Of a DNA stretch of 64,000 bases, positions 36,733-46,800 are shown in pieces; the stretch's first letter is position 1; every line of letters starts with the position of its first letter. The stretch is from positions 62,001-126,000 of the forward strand of contig NZ_LAZU01000022.1 of NCBI RefSeq assembly GCF_000987955.1. Reading direction: 5' to 3'. Under the pieces are notes generated by a model. It searched no databases, was not told the origin of the DNA, and saw nothing but the letters and a program-made list of their open reading frames with translations. The position numbers and the translations under genes were made by a program. This DNA comes from Paenibacillus sp. DMB20. Lineage in GTDB: Bacteria; Bacillota; Bacilli; Paenibacillales; Paenibacillaceae.

Positions 36733-37503
36733 TTAGCAAAAGCCTCCGTCCGAATGAATGATCTGCCCGGTGATCCATCCCGCTTCATCCGAAGCCAGCA
36801 TCTTCACCAAACGGGCCGCATCCTCGGGCTGGCCGATCCGCTTCATGGGAAATCGCGGCAGCAGGAAGCTCTTTAGCTCCTCGCTCATCCAGCCCGAATC
36901 GGTCGGTCCCGGATCGACGGCATTCACCGTGATCTGGAGCGGAGCAAGCTCCGCAGCCAACGAAACGGTAAAGGCCGAAATCGCCCCTTTGGTCGCCACG
37001 TAAGCCAGTTCCCCCGGCATCGGGCCCTTATCCTGCCCGGACGTCATATTGATAATCCGTCCACCCGAAGGGTGGCGGAAAGACTTGGCGAATTCGGCAC
37101 AGAGCAAACATGTGCCTCGCACGTTAACCGCATAATGGGCGTCCAGGATATCGGCGCTTAAACGTTCATATCCATCCAAAGTAGAATAAGCGGCATTGTT
37201 CACCAGAATCGAGGGATCACCGAGTACAGTCGTCGCTTGCTCGATAATCCGCTTTGGCGTTTCCGGCACCGACAGATCCGCTTCCAATCCATAAGCGCGA
37301 ACGCCCTCCTGTTCAAGCTGACGAGCAAGCAGCTCAGGCCATTCCCGGTCTTCCCCCCACTCCATGGTACGGTCGTATGGCTGCCAATACGTAAAAAAGA
37401 TGTCGGCCCCTGCCTTGGCCAGGCTCCGGCAAATGGCCGTACCAATGCCGATCCGGCGGCTGGCGCCGGTTACGATTGCGATTTTCCCTTGTAATGTTCT
37501 CAC
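36733..37503 (-). CDS. SDR-family oxidoreductase (FabG-like)
   Basis: 256 residues. The nucleotide-binding motif is [12 protein letters not shown] near residue 14. NNAAYS lies near 107, the catalytic Ser is in INMTSGQ near 152, and YVATKG near 167 holds the Tyr and Lys. The end [12 protein letters not shown] is typical. An insertion [20 protein letters not shown] near 40 is found in a subgroup of Bacillales 3-oxoacyl-ACP-reductase-like proteins. The substrate is unknown. Confidence 0.9.
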   Translation of the reverse strand: MRTLQGKIAIVTGASRRIGIGTAICRSLAKAGADIFFTYWQPYDRTMEWGEDREWPELLARQLEQEGVRAYGLEADLSVPETPKRIIEQATTVLGDPSILVNNAAYSTLDGYERLSADILDAHYAVNVRGTCLLCAEFAKSFRHPSGGRIINMTSGQDKGPMPGELAYVATKGAISAFTVSLAAELAPLQITVNAVDPGPTDSGWMSEELKSFLLPRFPMKRIGQPEDAARLVKMLASDEAGWITGQIIHSDGGFC

Positions 37504-37565
37504 TGATTATTCCTCCTGTTGTAAGGAAGCGAAAGCAAGGGTTAACGGAGATGTCTTGTATAACA

Positions 37566-37597
37566 GAAAAAGGCGAACACCATCAAGGTATTCGCCA
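37566..37597 (-). terminator. Rho-independent terminator after the GNAT gene
   Basis: GGCGAA / TTCGCC stem with an inner TACC/GGTG pairing is followed on the minus strand by TTTTT. Confidence 0.65.
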
Positions 37598-37625
37598 AGT
37601 TATTTATAACTCCTTGCCTGGCGTC

Positions 37626-37711
37626 CTTTGTAATGGTCCGCATAGACACACCTGTCCCGTTGACGTAATCGCGAGTCAGGTGTTCTATCGCATCAAACAA
37701 CCATTACAAAG
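37626..37711. repeat. 86-bp cruciform-like inverted repeat at the 3' end of the GNAT gene
   Basis: CTTTGTAATGGT (37626-37637) pairs perfectly with ACCATTACAAAG (37700-37711). ACACCTG (37648-37654) pairs with CAGGTGT (37677-37683), with a partly paired GCATAGA/TCTATCG between them. The right arm lies inside the last codons of the GNAT gene. Confidence 0.6.
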
Positions 37712-38665
37712 TGCCTGCCATGGAGTTTCCATTCCCCTTTCCGAAACATCTCCGCCGTCAGTATACCTCTGTTTTCCAGCGGCAGTCAACTCCTCCGTCC
37801 GTCTATGGCTTTCGTCCAAAACGGATATCCCTGATTTGCCGCTCTTCACAAAGCCTATCTTTTGATACAACCGGTTGGAAGAGGGATTGGCCAGATCGGC
37901 ATAGAGCATCGGAACAAGCCCTTCACCCAGCAGCATGGAGCATAATGCCGATACCACCGCTCCTGCGTAGCCCTTCCCCCGCTCCCCCCTCGGCGTAAAC
38001 ACGGCGTTGATCCGCCCATGCCTTGGAGCACGGTGTGCGATTCGGGCCATCGATTGCGGAACGCCATCCACCTCCAAGACATACAGACCTCCGCTGCGAA
38101 TCATCTTCCCCGCTTCCGCCATCTGGCTTTCCGGCTCTACGGTTATACCGTAACCATCCTCGGAAAATCCGGCGAGGAACACCGCCACGGCCTCTCGATC
38201 CTCCATGCGCGAAGGCCTGATCGTACCGTTCACGCCTGTGGGGACATGAACGCGGGGACAAGCGTAGGCCTCCATGTCCATGCAAAACTTCAACCCGGAA
38301 TCATATCCGGCCGAATACAATTCGGCAAACAGCTCAGCCGTACGGGGCTCGCTGCATATTCCCTTCAACGACGGATCATCAAGAAATTCAATCAACTGCG
38401 CAAGCTTGTCCTGCCTTTCGAATTCGGGCAGATCGCGATCAACCCACAACCAAGGGGTTCCTCCCGGGGATTGGGCGAACAGCAGATCCCCGTCACAAGA
38501 TCGAATAGCCAGAGCGCCATCCAATCCGGTAATCAGATGAAACAAATTGTACGGCACTTCCTCTTGCATAAAGCGGTGTGCATCTTGAAGAAGACGATGC
38601 GGCTCAACGTTTTTTAAACATCTTTTCCAATCCCCCTTGGCAAGTGATTTACTCTCAGCATCCAA
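37685..38665 (-). CDS. GNAT-family N-acetyltransferase
   Basis: 326 residues. The N-terminal half (about 1-170) is an acetyltransferase-like region without clear motifs. The C-terminal half is a canonical GNAT domain: VYTP-like RINAVFTPRGERGKGYAGAV near 220 (acetyl-CoA loop) and LYQKIGFVKSG near 265. The last 20 or so residues run into the inverted repeat and may be altered by it. The substrate is unknown. It is followed by its own terminator. Confidence 0.82.
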   Translation of the reverse strand: MDAESKSLAKGDWKRCLKNVEPHRLLQDAHRFMQEEVPYNLFHLITGLDGALAIRSCDGDLLFAQSPGGTPWLWVDRDLPEFERQDKLAQLIEFLDDPSLKGICSEPRTAELFAELYSAGYDSGLKFCMDMEAYACPRVHVPTGVNGTIRPSRMEDREAVAVFLAGFSEDGYGITVEPESQMAEAGKMIRSGGLYVLEVDGVPQSMARIAHRAPRHGRINAVFTPRGERGKGYAGAVVSALCSMLLGEGLVPMLYADLANPSSNRLYQKIGFVKSGKSGISVLDESHRRTEELTAAGKQRYTDGGDVSERGMETPWQALCNGCLMR

Positions 38666-39080
38666 ACATTTAAGCGATAAATTTCATTCATTCTACCGCC
38701 CGATCCTCATCACGTCAATCGTAACACCACCTGAACCCTTCCCGTTTTTTAGTTCTTTTTTATCGAACCATGTCGCGAATCTCATCTTGTTTGACAAACG
38801 AACACACGATACGACATATCAAAAAACCTTTATTCAACAGTACTATCAACGTTCTGATGAACAGATCAATGCGCAAGTGCCCATGTCCATCATAGTTCCA
38901 CCCAACAAACCCAATCCCTTGACGACTGCCCGGAACTATGGGCGAGCCGTGCCATGCAAGAATTTAAACAAAGCGATAGAGGATGAAGGCTGAATAAATT
39001 GAAAGTAAAATCGCGACATAAAACGGGAAATTTGAAGCCAAACGACATAAAAAGAGGGAGAAGTTCTTGATATTTTCACC
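38666..39080. other. Gap without a supported gene
   Basis: A/T-rich sequence. A plus-strand open frame ends at 38993 but has no ribosome site and no recognisable content. I see no repeat or RNA structure here apart from the terminator at its right end. Confidence 0.4.
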
Positions 39081-39128
39081 AAAAAACAACAGGCACCTTT
39101 TCCGCATGGAAAGAGTGCCTGCTTGTTT
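39081..39128 (-). terminator. Rho-independent terminator after the FAD oxidoreductase gene
   Basis: The minus strand reads AACAAGCAGGCAC..GTGCCTGTTG followed by TTTTTT; the arms are 12-13 bp with one mismatch. Confidence 0.8.
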
Positions 39129-40591
39129 TATGGAGCCAAAACAATACCGTAATCCTTCTTCAGGTAAGCGTGAATACGCCGGAAATCAGCCTGGCTCAAG
39201 TCCTTCAGCATCTTGTCTTTCTCCCGTCCGATCATGATGCCCATCGTCTGGGCGGCTAAGGCTGTGTTGGGCATAATGCGGGCACTGCCGTATGCCTTGA
39301 TGCTCGCACCCACATTTTTTCCGGTAACCAGCACATTGTCGTACGTCTTCAGCATGAAGGATCGAAGCGGCATGCCGTAACGGTCTGTTTTGCCGAAGCC
39401 GATTCCTTTGGCGATATGCCTTGTTGCCTGCAAGTCAATGGGATAGCCGCCGATGCTGACATTATCCCAGAACATGCGGCCGTTCTTTACATCCTCATAT
39501 TGAAGCACGTATTCCGTCTCAAATCGGTTGAAATCCCGGATATATAAGTACTCCGGATAACCGTTCAATTCCGCCTTGGCAAAGCCCGGAATATTCGCCC
39601 TCATGTAATCAAGCACATAAGGCGCCTCGGCGGCCGCCTTTCGGATCGCCGTGTCTACCGACCGGCTGTCTGCCGGGTTTACGTCATAGATCAAAAGGGC
39701 GTTCATAATCACTTCGCCATGCCTTTGATCCAGCGTATTCATCCCTCGCAGCACCAGCTGGGGATCCCGCGACTTATACTTTCCCATAATGTTGCTGAAG
39801 CCCGTGGCGATATTCCAATCCACATAGGTATTCGGGCCGTACTTTTTCTTCACATTGGTCAGCGGGTAATCCTCGAGCACCGTTTGATGAAGCTTGCGCC
39901 AGTCGACCTTTTTGAAACGGAGCATCAGCGTGGCCGCCATGTAGTCCGGCTCATGCCCCGTACCGCTGTAGAGGCTTTCCATGCCGGGAATGCGTTTCAG
40001 GTCCAGTTTCCCGGTCAAGGCATTAAAGTCGGTATTTTCCACCCAGTAACGCGCTTGGATTTCATGCTTCCGGCCGTCCTTGCTCCGGTAAGTCATCGAC
40101 TGAAGCGACTTCTCCTTTTTGGCATTTATCGTTTTGACCGACTGGATCTCGATCCCGCTCTGAATCGGAATGTTTTTAATCATTTTTTCGTAGTAACGGT
40201 TAAACTCGGAGGCCTTTCGGATCGACCTGTTTTTAAATCCGTCAAAAAGTTCTTTGATGTCGCCCTGAACGAGGCTCTTCTTGTTCTTATCGTTGGGCTC
40301 GTCCAAAAAGTGCATTTGTCCGACGGTCAGTTCGCCGCCCGGCTTGCTCCGCGGATCCAAAATGATGACCTCCAACCCCTGCTTCATCGCCGCCCTTGCC
40401 AAAAGCACGCCCTGAATCTCGCTGCCGATCACAACGACATCATAGCGGATGCAATGGGGCCCGCAGGTGGCCGGAGCCTCAACCGTGTTGGCCGACGGAT
40501 AGGGGACAATCCATTGAACGATCAATGCCGCCGTTATAAGGGCGACGATGGCTCGTAAACATACCTTTAACATTTTCATGTACTGCTGCAA
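39128..40591 (-). CDS. Membrane-anchored FAD-dependent oxidoreductase
   Basis: About 487 residues. An N-terminal signal or anchor helix (VCLRAIVALITAALIVQWIV) precedes the FAD-binding DVVVIGSEIQGVLLARAAMK near residue 55, then PGGELTVGQMHFLDEP. The C-terminal block VLVTGKNVGASIKAYGSAR closes the FAD fold, as in the PF12831-like 'FAD dependent oxidoreductase' family. The start is uncertain. TTG at 40591 has GGAGGG four bases upstream, ATG at 40579 has poor spacing, and ATG at 40639 has no ribosome site. The substrate is unknown; the catalytic part should lie outside the membrane. Confidence 0.85.
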   Translation of the reverse strand: MQQYMKMLKVCLRAIVALITAALIVQWIVPYPSANTVEAPATCGPHCIRYDVVVIGSEIQGVLLARAAMKQGLEVIILDPRSKPGGELTVGQMHFLDEPNDKNKKSLVQGDIKELFDGFKNRSIRKASEFNRYYEKMIKNIPIQSGIEIQSVKTINAKKEKSLQSMTYRSKDGRKHEIQARYWVENTDFNALTGKLDLKRIPGMESLYSGTGHEPDYMAATLMLRFKKVDWRKLHQTVLEDYPLTNVKKKYGPNTYVDWNIATGFSNIMGKYKSRDPQLVLRGMNTLDQRHGEVIMNALLIYDVNPADSRSVDTAIRKAAAEAPYVLDYMRANIPGFAKAELNGYPEYLYIRDFNRFETEYVLQYEDVKNGRMFWDNVSIGGYPIDLQATRHIAKGIGFGKTDRYGMPLRSFMLKTYDNVLVTGKNVGASIKAYGSARIMPNTALAAQTMGIMIGREKDKMLKDLSQADFRRIHAYLKKDYGIVLAP

Positions 40592-40782
40592 CTTCCCTCC
40601 GGCTGAAATAAACGTCTTTCCCTGTCTGGCTTCTTGCATGGGTTGTTTTTACATAACCAAACAATATATTCCAAAAGTCATGGTACCATACTTGCTGTTT
40701 CCTATACAATAATGCAATTCATTTAGCTCCCGAATAAACCATGCCCCTGCGGCTCGCATATGTCGTTCAACGACAGGACCGC

Positions 40783-40822
40783 AAAAAAGCCAGCCGGCTC
40801 CGTGCTGGAACACAACTGGCTT
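40783..40822 (-). terminator. Rho-independent terminator after the membrane protein gene
   Basis: AAGCCAG / CTGGCTT arms with an inner CCAGCA..CCGGC pairing are followed on the minus strand by TTTTTTGCGG. Confidence 0.7.
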
Positions 40823-40854
40823 ATTCTTGGATTGGGCACGATCCATCCTTCCGG

Positions 40855-41644
40855 CTAAGCCCCAAAGGTTTGCTGGATATCCGTTTCGTCGGCCTGAAGC
40901 GCGATCGCAATCAGGGAAGGGTTCTCGGAGTCATAAAACACCTGAATAATACTTCCCTGCCGCACTTTGCTGAGCTGTGATACAAAAAACATCTTTCTCC
41001 GTAACGACCTCAAACGTCCCGCCGTCCGCCTTTGTCACGTCCAGCGTCAAACGCAACCTCGCTCTTCCGTCGTCCGTCTGCCCCGTTGGCGTTGCATCCA
41101 TCACTTTGGCAAAAGCTTTGATTCCCGTTTGGGCCACCCTCATTAACTCCGGCGAAACGCCGCGCTTGACCATCTGTTCGTTCAACAGATGTTGCAGCTG
41201 TTCCTTGGACACTTGGCCCTTGAGATCGAGAACGACCTTTTGCTTGTTTTTGGGCGATACGAGAAGCGGAACCGGCTTTCCTTCCTGAATTTGCGCCAGC
41301 GCCGTCAAAGGAATGACCGCCGTTACCTGGGCCGGATAAGGGTCTTCCCCGCCCTTGGCGACATTTACGCCCAGCCTTACCTGCGGCTGCTCGTTCACGT
41401 ACATGCCGGTCTGCGCCACGCTAGTAATGACACCCACCGCCGGCTCTCCATTCTTGATTCCGGGACGGAAAACTCCCACCAGGGAAGAACCGATCGTCAG
41501 GACGATTCCAACTACAATAAGAATGATATACCACGGCGACTGTATGATCATAAACGAATCCTCCCACAGCCACTGGGCAAGAAGAGGCGAGAAGCCTACA
41601 CCGAACACCATAAGATAACCGATTGCGGCTATAATTCCTTTCAA
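40855..41644 (-). CDS. Unrecognised membrane protein with two N-terminal helices, one frameshift
   Basis: About 262 residues after repair. Two helices (IIAAIGYLMVFGVGFSPLLA, WYIILIVVGIVLTIGSSLVG) are followed by a soluble region rich in beta strands (AVGVITSVAQTGMYVNEQPQ, RLRLTLDVTKADGGTFEVVT) that recalls SHOCT/DUF-type envelope proteins. An extra A in A6 at 40984-40989 (T6 in the gene) breaks VTEKDVF from VSQLSKVRQGSIIQVFYD; the repaired frame ends ..DIQQTFGA at 40855. I know no function. Confidence 0.75.
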
Positions 41645-41875
41645 ACTTGTCTTCCTCCCTCATCTCGATTTCTGATGTTTCAATTATAGGCTGCCTTGAT
41701 TTAGCAATCTATAGAAAATCAGACATTTAAAAGAAAGTGGAAAAGGACGGATTCTATTCTGTTTTGATTACGCTCTATTGCTGAAAAGACCGATAACCGC
41801 AAAATTTCTCGCCCTTAAGGCTTGATCAGCTTCTTTTTGTCGTCGTTTTTTTTGGGAACGTCTTAACGATCCCTT

Positions 41876-43166
41876 TTACGTGCGGTCCGCCGCATTATTC
41901 TTCAATAAATACGCCAGCTTGCGGTAATAACCGGACGATTCCTTATACCTCCGCTGATCCTCGGAAACCGTAGCCAGTTCCTCATACAGCGTTTCGAGCC
42001 GAAGCGTTTGCCCCGTAGCCTCGTAGTAAGGAAGGCAGGCCTGAGCGTACCGTAAAAAAGCTTCCTTGTTCCCTGCCGCAAGCGCAAGACGGCAATCATA
42101 ATAAGCAAGCGACATTTGCTGATCCTCGGTGATATACGATTCCCGCAGACGTTCGATCTCCTGCGACAGTAAACTCCAGTTTTCCTGCACAAGGGCAGCT
42201 TCGCACCGGTAAATCCGTGTAATTGGTATGAATTGACGCTGCGTATCCTCGGGTTCGCGGGCAATCAGCTCCTCGAAGCGCTTAATTTCCTCCATCGCCT
42301 TTCCCAATTCCCCGGTTAAAGTCAGCATCATGATGCGGTTATGCAAAATCGTCGGCATCAGGTCCCCCTGGTTGTCCAGGTAGACCAAATTCGCCTCCGC
42401 CATGGACAGCGCAAGCAGCGCCTCCTGAATCATTCCCATCGAGAAGCAGTACCCGCTGTAGGCCACATAGGATCCGGATAACCGGTGAAACATCCGGTTC
42501 TCGTACACATGCCTCATCGTTAGGTCAAACACCTGCTTGGCCGGTTCAAACTGCTTCAGATGAATATGGGCTTCCATCTTGAAATGCTGCACGGTCAACC
42601 AGGCCTCCGAGCCGGTTTCCATCAAGTCTGCCAATCGGGCTGAGTCACCCAGAACATCATGATAATGATTTTTGGACCTGAAATATTGAATTCTGTAAAA
42701 CAACAGCGCCTTTTTTAAAGGCAGCGGAACATCGGCCTCACCGGGACGTCCGTATTTTTCCAGATAAAAGTTCAAATAAGAGGAATGCAGGTATTCATGG
42801 GCGGCTTGATCATTCATCCGTTGGTAAAACACAGCCTTCATCAACGAGGTTGTCAGCTCGACCGTAAGCGCATCGTGCCGGTCTTCCAGCTCATCCACCT
42901 CGACCTCCGTCACCGATTGCATCGACAGACGTTCGAATATCCGCTCCGCCCGATCCAATGTTTCCCGATCTGCTAGGGATACCCTTAAAAGGTAGGAAGG
43001 GGCAACGCCGAGCCTTTCGGCAATCTCCACGGCCAAATCTTCAACCAACGGGTACCGTTCCGCCAAAATGTTCGCAAAGTGCGCTTGGGTTACCAGTCCC
43101 TCCACGAGGTCTTTCCGTGCTATGTTCTTTTTCCTGCATAAAAAACTCCACGCGCTCCTTGAGCAT
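41876..43166 (-). CDS. XRE-type HTH regulator with TPR repeats, frameshift near the 5' end
   Basis: About 429 residues after repair. The N-terminal helix-turn-helix (ARKDLVEGLVTQAHFANILA, ERLGVAPSYLLRV) is followed by roughly 330 residues of helical TPR-like repeats, the layout of the Rgg/NprR/PlcR and Rap-like regulators that respond to peptides. An extra T in T5 at 43128-43132 (A5 in the gene) displaces the first 14 codons; the true start is ATG at 43166 (MLKERVEFFMQEKNI). No peptide-signal gene was recognised next to it. Confidence 0.83.
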
Positions 43167-43349
43167 CGTCCTCCAACCTTTCCTTTACGGCACTTCATGC
43201 CGTTTTACCCGTCTCACGAGTCGAGGTTCTATGTATTCAATCGGCCGCAAAACCCGTCTATATTATCACAAATTCATCCGTCACCATCAATTTACAGCCT
43301 CCCCATAACGAAACAAGGCACCCTCTTCGGGTACCCTGCCGCATGCCGC

Positions 43350-43631
43350 TCACTCCGGCAAATGTTCTTTGCAAAACGCAGTCAGCTCTTCTTCCTCTTC
43401 CGGTTCCATATCGAAATCCAGATATTGATCTGTCACACGCTCGAAAAAATCGTATTTGACGATCCGCGCTTCGTCCGCCAAATAAATCACCCGGACGTAA
43501 ACGCCGTTCTCGCGGTAAAGCTCGTCCTCTTCCGGAACCTCCAGGTCACACACAAACTCGTACCTTTTTCCGGGCAGAATGCCGAACGGATCTTTCACGA
43601 ATTCGGCGCTGTATTCCTTGATCTCAAGCAT
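43350..43631 (-). CDS. DUF6509-like small acidic protein
   Basis: 93 residues, acidic (C-terminal MEPEEEEELTAFCKEHLPE). It contains SAEFVKDPFGILPGKRYEF and two strands NGVYVRVIYLADEARIVKYD. It resembles Bacillales hypothetical proteins grouped as DUF6509; the role is unknown. It has its own ribosome site (GGAAAGGATGATTGC before the ATG). Confidence 0.75.
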   Translation of the reverse strand: MLEIKEYSAEFVKDPFGILPGKRYEFVCDLEVPEEDELYRENGVYVRVIYLADEARIVKYDFFERVTDQYLDFDMEPEEEEELTAFCKEHLPE

Positions 43632-43749
43632 GCAATCATCCTTTCCAAGACGCTCTAACGTTTATTATACACTTGAAAGCGGCAGTTAAGAATTCTCCAT
43701 GGGCATCCGGTCGCGCAGACGCTATAGTATTCTTCAAATTAATCGGCAG

Positions 43750-43790
43750 AAAGGCTGCTATCCGAAATGCCCATTTCGGAAGCAGCCTTT
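43750..43790. terminator. Strong hairpin terminator downstream of the subtilase
   Basis: A long stem AAAGGCTGCT..CCGAAATG / CATTTCGG..AGCAGCCTTT, 18 paired bases with two bulges, is usable on either strand. Confidence 0.75.
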
Positions 43791-43833
43791 AGTGTTCACT
43801 TATTTAGTTTATGCCTACAGAGGCGAAAAACGG

Positions 43834-46800
43834 TTAATTGATCAGTTCTCCCTTCTGAAGAAGAATGTGCAGCACTTTTGCGGCAGCCTCGCGCGTCGTC
43901 GGAGCCTGCGGCCGGAAGAAGGATACGCCGCCAAGGGTTTCTCCGTTCATTAGGCCGAGCTCGGTTACGGCTTGAACGCTCTGCTGCGCGTAGGATGCCA
44001 AAGCGGAAGCATCTCCGTAAGGAACGCGGGCCGGTCCTTCGGTTTTCGGCTTGATCTGGAGCAGCTCGATCGCCTTCGCCAGCATGACGGACATCTCCTG
44101 ACGGCTGATGTTTGCGTTTGGATCGAATGCGTCTTGGCTCCGGCCGTTAATCAGCCCCGCCTCGTAGGCGGCGGCCACGTCCCGCGCATACCAGCTGCCG
44201 GACTGCACATCCTGGAACGGTGCCGCAGCCGAAGATGTGAGGCCAAGCGCCCGGGACAGCATCGCCGCAAACTCGGCACGGGTCACCTCGCCTTTCGGCG
44301 AGAAGGCCGTTTCCGAGGTTCCGTTGATCAGCAGTTTGCCCGCCAAAGCTTTAATTTGGGATTCGGCATAGGATGACGCGATATCCGCAAACTTCACCGG
44401 ACGGGACGCCGCCGCATAGGTGGAAGCGCCAGGACGGCTTACCGTGACCACGGTGGTTCCATCCTGCTGCTTCCGCAGCACCGACGGAGCCGGATATACT
44501 CCATTCGCTTCAAGATACAGTACGCCTGCCGTATTGGCCTCCAGCTGTCCAGGAACGGTAAAGGAGCTGAGGATCCGGTATGGCTTCGGTACCGGCAAGG
44601 CTTTTGCCGTGCCGTTGTTCACGGTGTTCAACGCAAATGCGACCGGGGTACCGATCAAGGTGCCCCCTTGCATCCCTTTCGTAAACGATCCGCTTTGACC
44701 TTCGGCATTTCCGATCAGCATTTCAATGCCGGCACCTGCCGGGGCCTTCTTCAAAACTTCCGCAGGCACGGCCATGGAAGCGCCGGTATTGCTTACAATC
44801 ACGCTGCTTCCGGCAGGCAGTTTGGACAAGATCGCCAACTGGGACGGAGTCAGGAAAGCTTTCGTCGACTTGCCCTCCGGCTTGCTCACCGACAAGACAA
44901 GAGCAGCCGGGGATGTGCCTGCCGCGCTTACCGCAGCCTGCAGATCCTGGTCCTTCACCGTTAAGGTCTGGATTCCGTCCAAAAGATTAACGGAGGCGGT
45001 TACGCTCTTGACGGCCTGCCCCTGCTTCACCACCGATTGAAGAGCCGGGGCTCCTTCCGCAGAAGGTGGATTCGGGTTCGGTTTAGGCGGATTCGGAGCA
45101 GGGCTTCCCCCGCCGGATCCGCCACCGGAACCGCCGCCGCTTCCATTGCCTGGTCCGGGTCCGCCGCCGTTCCCAGGCGCAGGAGTGTTATCTACCCGGA
45201 ACGAACGGAAGCCCAGATATTCCGCCACCAGCTTCTGATCCTTGATCAACAGCGCATTCACGACAATCGAATACGTGCCGTCCTTCAGCTTGCCGTAGAC
45301 GGGCTTTCCGTCTTTATCCACGATGACTTTGCCATCCTCATCCGTCTTTATATATGATCCGTTAATGTTCTTGTGCTCATAGTAACCCTTTTTCAAAAGA
45401 CTTAAATTGCCCTGTCCGTCTTCCTCCGCGATGGTGTCGATGAGGCCCACGACCGTGCCGGACAGGTCGGTCAGCAGAAGCTGAATGTAGTTCGCGTCCT
45501 CGGTCAAACGGAAGGACAAGTCGGTAGAATCCTGCTTGCCGTCTCCGTTCGGCGTAATGACCGTGTGGGTAAGCGACATCTCCTGGATGCCGTATCCCGT
45601 TTCCGGCGGAGCATCGCCGACATGCAACGCGAACGGCAGATGCAGCGTCGGCATGCCTTCCGTCTCCAAAACCACTTCGCCTTCGTATACTCCGTCCGCA
45701 GCGGTCTCCTTCCGCTGAACGGACAGGAAGAAAGGCTGGGTCTTGCCGGCTTCCGCGGAGACGGTTCCATCCTGACCGACACCGACAAGCTCAACCTTGA
45801 TCCCGTTTACATCCGGTGTAGGAACTGGGGCTGAAGGATCCGATGTCACTTCATTGTGCATCACGACCTTCGCTTGATACCGCACCTTGCTGCCGGACGT
45901 ATTTTTGAGCTGAAGCTCCATCATTTGAGCCTCGGAACCTGCTGGTTTTACGCCAAAGCTTGCCGAAGAGCCGTAATTGACCACCTGCTTCGGATTTGAA
46001 TTTTGATCCAGAATCGTAATCTGTTCGACCGTCTGCAGCAAGGCCGGAGTCGTTAATGCTTGTTCAACGTTGGCTCGGCCTGCCCCCTGAGAATACACGT
46101 CATAACGTATGTTCTCCTCGTCGAATATAGGGTCCGACGTGTTGGCCAGCGCCGCGCGCACATCAAACGGAGTCCAGTCCGGGTTCTCCTGCAGCAGCAG
46201 CAGGGCTAGGCCTGCAATATGCGGTGCGGCCATGCTCGTTCCGTTGCTCCGGCTGTACGCTTCGTCATACGACGCTTTCGGATCGAATTTTCCGTAGGCC
46301 GGATAGGTGGAGCGGATGTTTACGCCCGGTGCGGAAATATCCGGCTTAATGCCGAGCAGCTCGTCGGCATTCGGTCCCCGGGAGCTGAAGGAAGCCATCG
46401 TATCTCCCCGGACGTCGATTTTCGCATACTTTTCGCCAAACGAAATCACCATGGGCTCGTCTGGATGGCTTACGATATGCTTTGCGATACTCCGCCCAAG
46501 CGTTCCCTTCATATCGAATGCGGGTATGAATTCGTAATCCTCGCCGAGGATGGAGTTGATAAAACCGTCGCGTCCGGGAATCGACGCCGACAGGTCGGCT
46601 TCATTGGCATTGGATGGTTTGGAATTGCCGTTGAAGAAGATGACGGCTTTGGCTCCTTTCAGCTTGGCATTGGCCAGCTTGTCCACGAAAGCAAGATTTC
46701 CGCGGGAAATGAGCACGATTTTATCTTTCACGTCCAGACCCTCAAAGTCCTCGGGCTGTCCCAGGTCCGCATATACAAGCTCCTGCGGCTCCGTTCCGAG

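Noticed and set aside
38637..38993. 118-codon plus-strand open frame
   Set aside because: It starts inside the antisense GNAT gene, has no ribosome site and shows no recognisable domain.
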